In this document: in pieces, positions 31,901 to 33,730 of the stretch
How positions within the stretch are numbered: position 1 is the first letter of the stretch
Layout of the letters: each line of letters begins with the position of its first letter
NCBI GenBank assembly: GCA_021413535.1
Contig: JAIOQF010000241.1
Span: 1-33,730, forward strand
Reading direction: 5' to 3'
DNA: 33,730 nucleotides
Source of the DNA: Verrucomicrobiota bacterium
GTDB lineage: Bacteria > Verrucomicrobiota > Verrucomicrobiia > Verrucomicrobiales > Verrucomicrobiaceae
Program-made: the position numbers and the translations under genes
The notes under the pieces: generated by a model
Database searches by the model: none
Told to the model about the DNA's origin: nothing
The model's input: only the letters and a program-made list of their open reading frames with translations

Positions 31901-33730
31901 TCTCGCGAGAATGCCGATCTGGCCTTCGCCTTCGGGACCGTTCAAGCCGGGCAGTGAAGTTGTTTCGGCAAAACCGCTTTGCTTCAAGGCGGATTCCCAT
32001 TCCTTGCGCTGGAGCAGTGGTTGCTCCGGACGCAAATCATGATCCGTCAGATGCCACCAGCCGCTGGTGAGTCCGAAGACGGATTCCGTCCAAAGCTGCG
32101 GAGTCGCCACATCCATGAACATCAACGTCCCACTAGGAACGAGCAGTTCATGCAAGTTTCTCAGCGTGGCGCGCACGTCGGCCACCGCGTGAATCACGTT
32201 GGTGCCCACGATAAAATCATAGGCATCTGGCTCGAAGCCCTGTTCGATCGGAGATTTCTCCAGATCCAACACCTTGTATTCCACTTCGGGGAACGCAGCC
32301 AGCTTTTGATTGGCTCCCGGGAAGAATCCGGCGGAAACATCGGTGAACGTATAAGAGTGCAGACCGCGATCCAGCAGTGGCAGCAAGAGTGCTGCCAGGC
32401 CGCCGGTGCCGGCTCCGATTTCGAGAATACGAAGTCCGCGTCCCTCGGGCAATTGACGGGCGGCTTCCTGCAAGGCACGGCTGATGCTCGCCATCCAGTG
32501 GCTGGCGAAGAGACCGTCACCATAGAAATGATCCAGCAGTTCCGCACCGGGGCCAGTGAACAACACCTGCACCGCATCTTTTTCGCCGCGCAAGATGGCT
32601 CCCAATTCCGCGCCCGTCGTGGCACACAACAACGCCTCGGGCAGATGCCCGGGGTGTTTGGCTGCGAAATCACGTAAGACTTTCGTCGCTGAATCCGCCG
32701 TGCGGGCAAAAGTCTTCGAGGGTTTGAAGCCGCCGTCGGCTTCCACAAGAATGCCTCGCTTAACAAGTTTGGCCATCAGCCTGCCGAAGACCGTGCGCAT
32801 CGGCTGAGCGATGCCCAGCGAATCGGCGGTGAATGCTTTGCGGGACGATGTCTTGACTCCCATCTCGCGCAGACCTTGAGCAACCTGAGTGGCGGCCAGA
32901 TCATCTTCGGCCGCCATCACGGCTTCCAGTTCAGCGCGCCCGCGCATGGCGATCACCTCATCGAGCGCCACACCTGCGGCATCGCGCAACTGCGCGAGCG
33001 ACAACGGCTTCAGCTTCGATGGAATCATCGTGGAGGCGGAACGCTCCCACTCGATATGATAAACCAGATCGCGACCCGCGCCGGATGAGCCGGGACGACG
33101 GGCAGCAGTCATGCTGATGGCGCGGAAACCATCAACAAGGACGCAAGGACGGTCGGCTTCGTCATAGAGCGCGATGCGGCCTTCGATCAGTTCGTCATTG
33201 AAGTGGAGCACTCGCGCGCTGACTTGAGTGGAGGCACCGGGCGAACGGAGGAATAAAATTTTCGAGAAGCGCACCGGCAGTTTCATTTTTGCCTTGCGGT
33301 CTTCCACCGTTTTGGCGCTGGCGGAAAAGACATGCAACGCGCCATCAAGAAGAACAGGATGAAGCGCGTATTCGGAGGCGCGTCCGGAAATTCCCTCGGA
33401 CAAGGCAACCCGGCCCTTCGCTTTGCCACCACCAGCCGCGAGTTCGCGAACCGGCTTAAACTCATCGCCATACCGGAGTCCGAGGTCGCTCATGTGACCG
33501 TAGAACTCGCCAATGCCCTGCGATTCCAAATCAGCTTCGGGGGCTTCCCAAGTAGTTGCTGCAAAGGAGGATTCGGTGCGCTCACCGCGCATCGAGCCAA
33601 TCACGTGAACTGACCAGGACGCAGCCTGATCAAATTTGCTCTGAATGGTGAAAGTGCGCTCGGTGGGTTCGTAAGTCAGTTCCATCACCAGACTCGACGG
33701 CGTGTCGGGCAGGATGAGCGGCTTGCGGAT
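28967..33730 (-). CDS. Highly reducing type I polyketide synthase, C-terminal part (DH-cMT-ER-KR-ACP)
   Basis: The frame is open to the window end, so the N-terminus (expected KS and AT) lies outside; 1,573 codons plus 14 upstream are visible. Residue numbers count from GTG 33688. DH tail at 1-195 with HPVLLDGALH (D115, H119). Linker and helical part at 205-385. C-methyltransferase at about 385-580: EIGAGTGG at 423-430, NVIHAVADV, and a conserved GWW before DLRPEQPLL. Structural KR half at 620-830. Enoylreductase at 835-1147: NADPH loop HAGAGGVGMAA at 969-979, and Tyr875 in LALYPAE. Ketoreductase at 1168-1345: GGLGGFG at 1175-1181, Ser in FSSVSS, Tyr1317, and an IDD element (D1262) that suggests a B-type KR. 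ACP at about 1440-1520 with the phosphopantetheine serine S1481 (LGLDSLM). A short acidic C-terminal helix (SLSDEDINRLLG) may dock to the condensation protein. First visible gene of a seven-gene operon. Confidence 0.95.
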   Translation of the reverse strand: MRKPLILPDTPSSLVMELTYEPTERTFTIQSKFDQAASWSVHVIGSMRGERTESSFAATTWEAPEADLESQGIGEFYGHMSDLGLRYGDEFKPVRELAAGGGKAKGRVALSEGISGRASEYALHPVLLDGALHVFSASAKTVEDRKAKMKLPVRFSKILFLRSPGASTQVSARVLHFNDELIEGRIALYDEADRPCVLVDGFRAISMTAARRPGSSGAGRDLVYHIEWERSASTMIPSKLKPLSLAQLRDAAGVALDEVIAMRGRAELEAVMAAEDDLAATQVAQGLREMGVKTSSRKAFTADSLGIAQPMRTVFGRLMAKLVKRGILVEADGGFKPSKTFARTADSATKVLRDFAAKHPGHLPEALLCATTGAELGAILRGEKDAVQVLFTGPGAELLDHFYGDGLFASHWMASISRALQEAARQLPEGRGLRILEIGAGTGGLAALLLPLLDRGLHSYTFTDVSAGFFPGANQKLAAFPEVEYKVLDLEKSPIEQGFEPDAYDFIVGTNVIHAVADVRATLRNLHELLVPSGTLMFMDVATPQLWTESVFGLTSGWWHLTDHDLRPEQPLLQRKEWESALKQSGFAETTSLPGLNGPEGEGQIGILARKAASKISDETEVHADEMPAEKSWVVFADETGLGQTLAKQLTAAGARCRIVQRGQKYATKGDTYTIRAQEPADWKQLADSWLEDAPPERLVYLWTLDETTGMKSTDALMGIDTLLHLTHALEATMPVAKLRIDLITRGAQAAGRDMGPTNVAQAPAIGIFRVILSEHTNYSCRGIDLPTEAAKSDAAVLWHELIHVDGEREVALRGEARYVQRLSRGLPTREQKLDVSVPLRLESRERGLLDSLRFTPFTLPACAPGEVLIKVKAAGMNFRDVLKALALYPAETADARVFGDEVAGEVVAVGEGVTHLAVGDRAFGLAVFGLATHSMARAADVRRMPKGLSYEEASTIPVVFMTAWYALKKIARMKAGEMILVHAGAGGVGMAAIQIAHHLGAEVIASAGSSTKRALLKTMGVKHVIDSRKGDFAESVMELTNGKGVDVVLNALAAEAIPMGLSCLAESGRFIEIGKRDIYQNSRIPLWSLRRNSSFHVIAMDAVFAGDEEQTRALMAEITGLVEKGALTPLPFRSFPASRIDAAFRLMAGGKHTGKVVVGFADAFVSRIGEPPLPPFAVKPDGAYLITGGLGGFGRVLSEWLVDCGARHLVLASRSGASTPEAEAFLEKLHKRGIETKVIKADSSSPDDVKRLIKEAGSASIPLKGIFHLAMVIDDAPLSALTPERLRVVMAPKAHGAWLLHENTKNMELDCFVMFSSVSSIFGNPAQANYAAANTFLDSLAHHRRALGLPALAINWGVLGGQGYVARNERVAEFLARQGTAALTPAEVTTLMESFLTAHVAQVAAIRVDWAKWRQSFRGMQENPLVENIFASGVEIQETSGGSSDWRGKIAAASADERDGVVGQAVRDVVGSVLRVKPDSLRDDQPLTDLGLDSLMGVEIENLIESSIGVALPPTSLMRARTIGQIASLISEHLGGVEGAAAAKVAAPVVATPAAEVDVDSLSDEDINRLLGVEPEPEAATPPARV

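Noticed and set aside
1..33730. CRISPR array, tRNA, rRNA, insertion sequence or prophage
   Set aside because: No regularly spaced long repeats, cloverleaf, rRNA-like sequence, transposase or integrase pattern was seen; the 7-nt repeats are far too short and degenerate for CRISPR.

Overview
The window reads as a chromosomal segment of moderately high GC from a diderm heterotroph, most likely a member of Verrucomicrobiota (inference). The reasons are: Mla-type and Lol-type envelope transporters; several lipoprotein signal peptides; very few Shine-Dalgarno sequences; degenerate 7-nt tandem repeats filling the leaders of several genes; and a DUF116-prenyltransferase fusion. No rRNA, tRNA, CRISPR array, phage gene or transposase was seen. 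About 30 genes lie in six blocks of alternating direction.

Block 1 (+, 1-5958): the end of an mlaE permease gene, mlaF and mlaD (phospholipid trafficking), a membrane PIN-TRAM protein, a small ribbon-helix-helix-like protein, a small unknown, a polysaccharide-export-type lipoprotein, a DoxX-like membrane protein and ruvC. Block 2 (-, 5972-11040): a 2-oxoacid:ferredoxin oxidoreductase (korA, korB), an MBL-fold hydrolase and a secreted protein of unknown function. Block 3 (+, 11177-13314): four small envelope or unknown proteins, ending with a GlsB/YeaQ membrane protein. A hairpin terminator lies in the convergent gap that follows.

Block 4 (-, 13442-21683): a run of Fe-S and radical chemistry genes. 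In transcription order these are an orphan GcvH-like lipoyl carrier, a radical SAM enzyme, a P-loop kinase-like protein, a methyltransferase, sufS, a shortened sufU, a Cys-rich small protein, a two-cluster ferredoxin, and the DUF116-polyprenyl synthase fusion. The ferredoxin could take electrons from KorAB. Block 5 (+, 21785-22738): a lipoprotein and ridA.

Block 6 (-, 22792 to the window end) is the most striking. It is one continuous seven-gene operon: a highly reducing type I polyketide synthase (DH-cMT-ER-KR-ACP visible, front end outside the window), a stand-alone condensation-domain protein, a membrane fatty-acid desaturase, a Lol/MacB-type ABC ATPase and permease, a LolA-like periplasmic carrier and a methyltransferase-like protein. 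The layout suggests synthesis of a methyl-branched, reduced polyketide lipid, its condensation and desaturation, and export towards the outer membrane.

Three observations stand out: the period-7 leader repeats before at least five genes; the fungal-like PKS plus condensation plus lipid-export operon; and two genes (sufU and the condensation protein) that appear to lack about 30 internal residues in frame.
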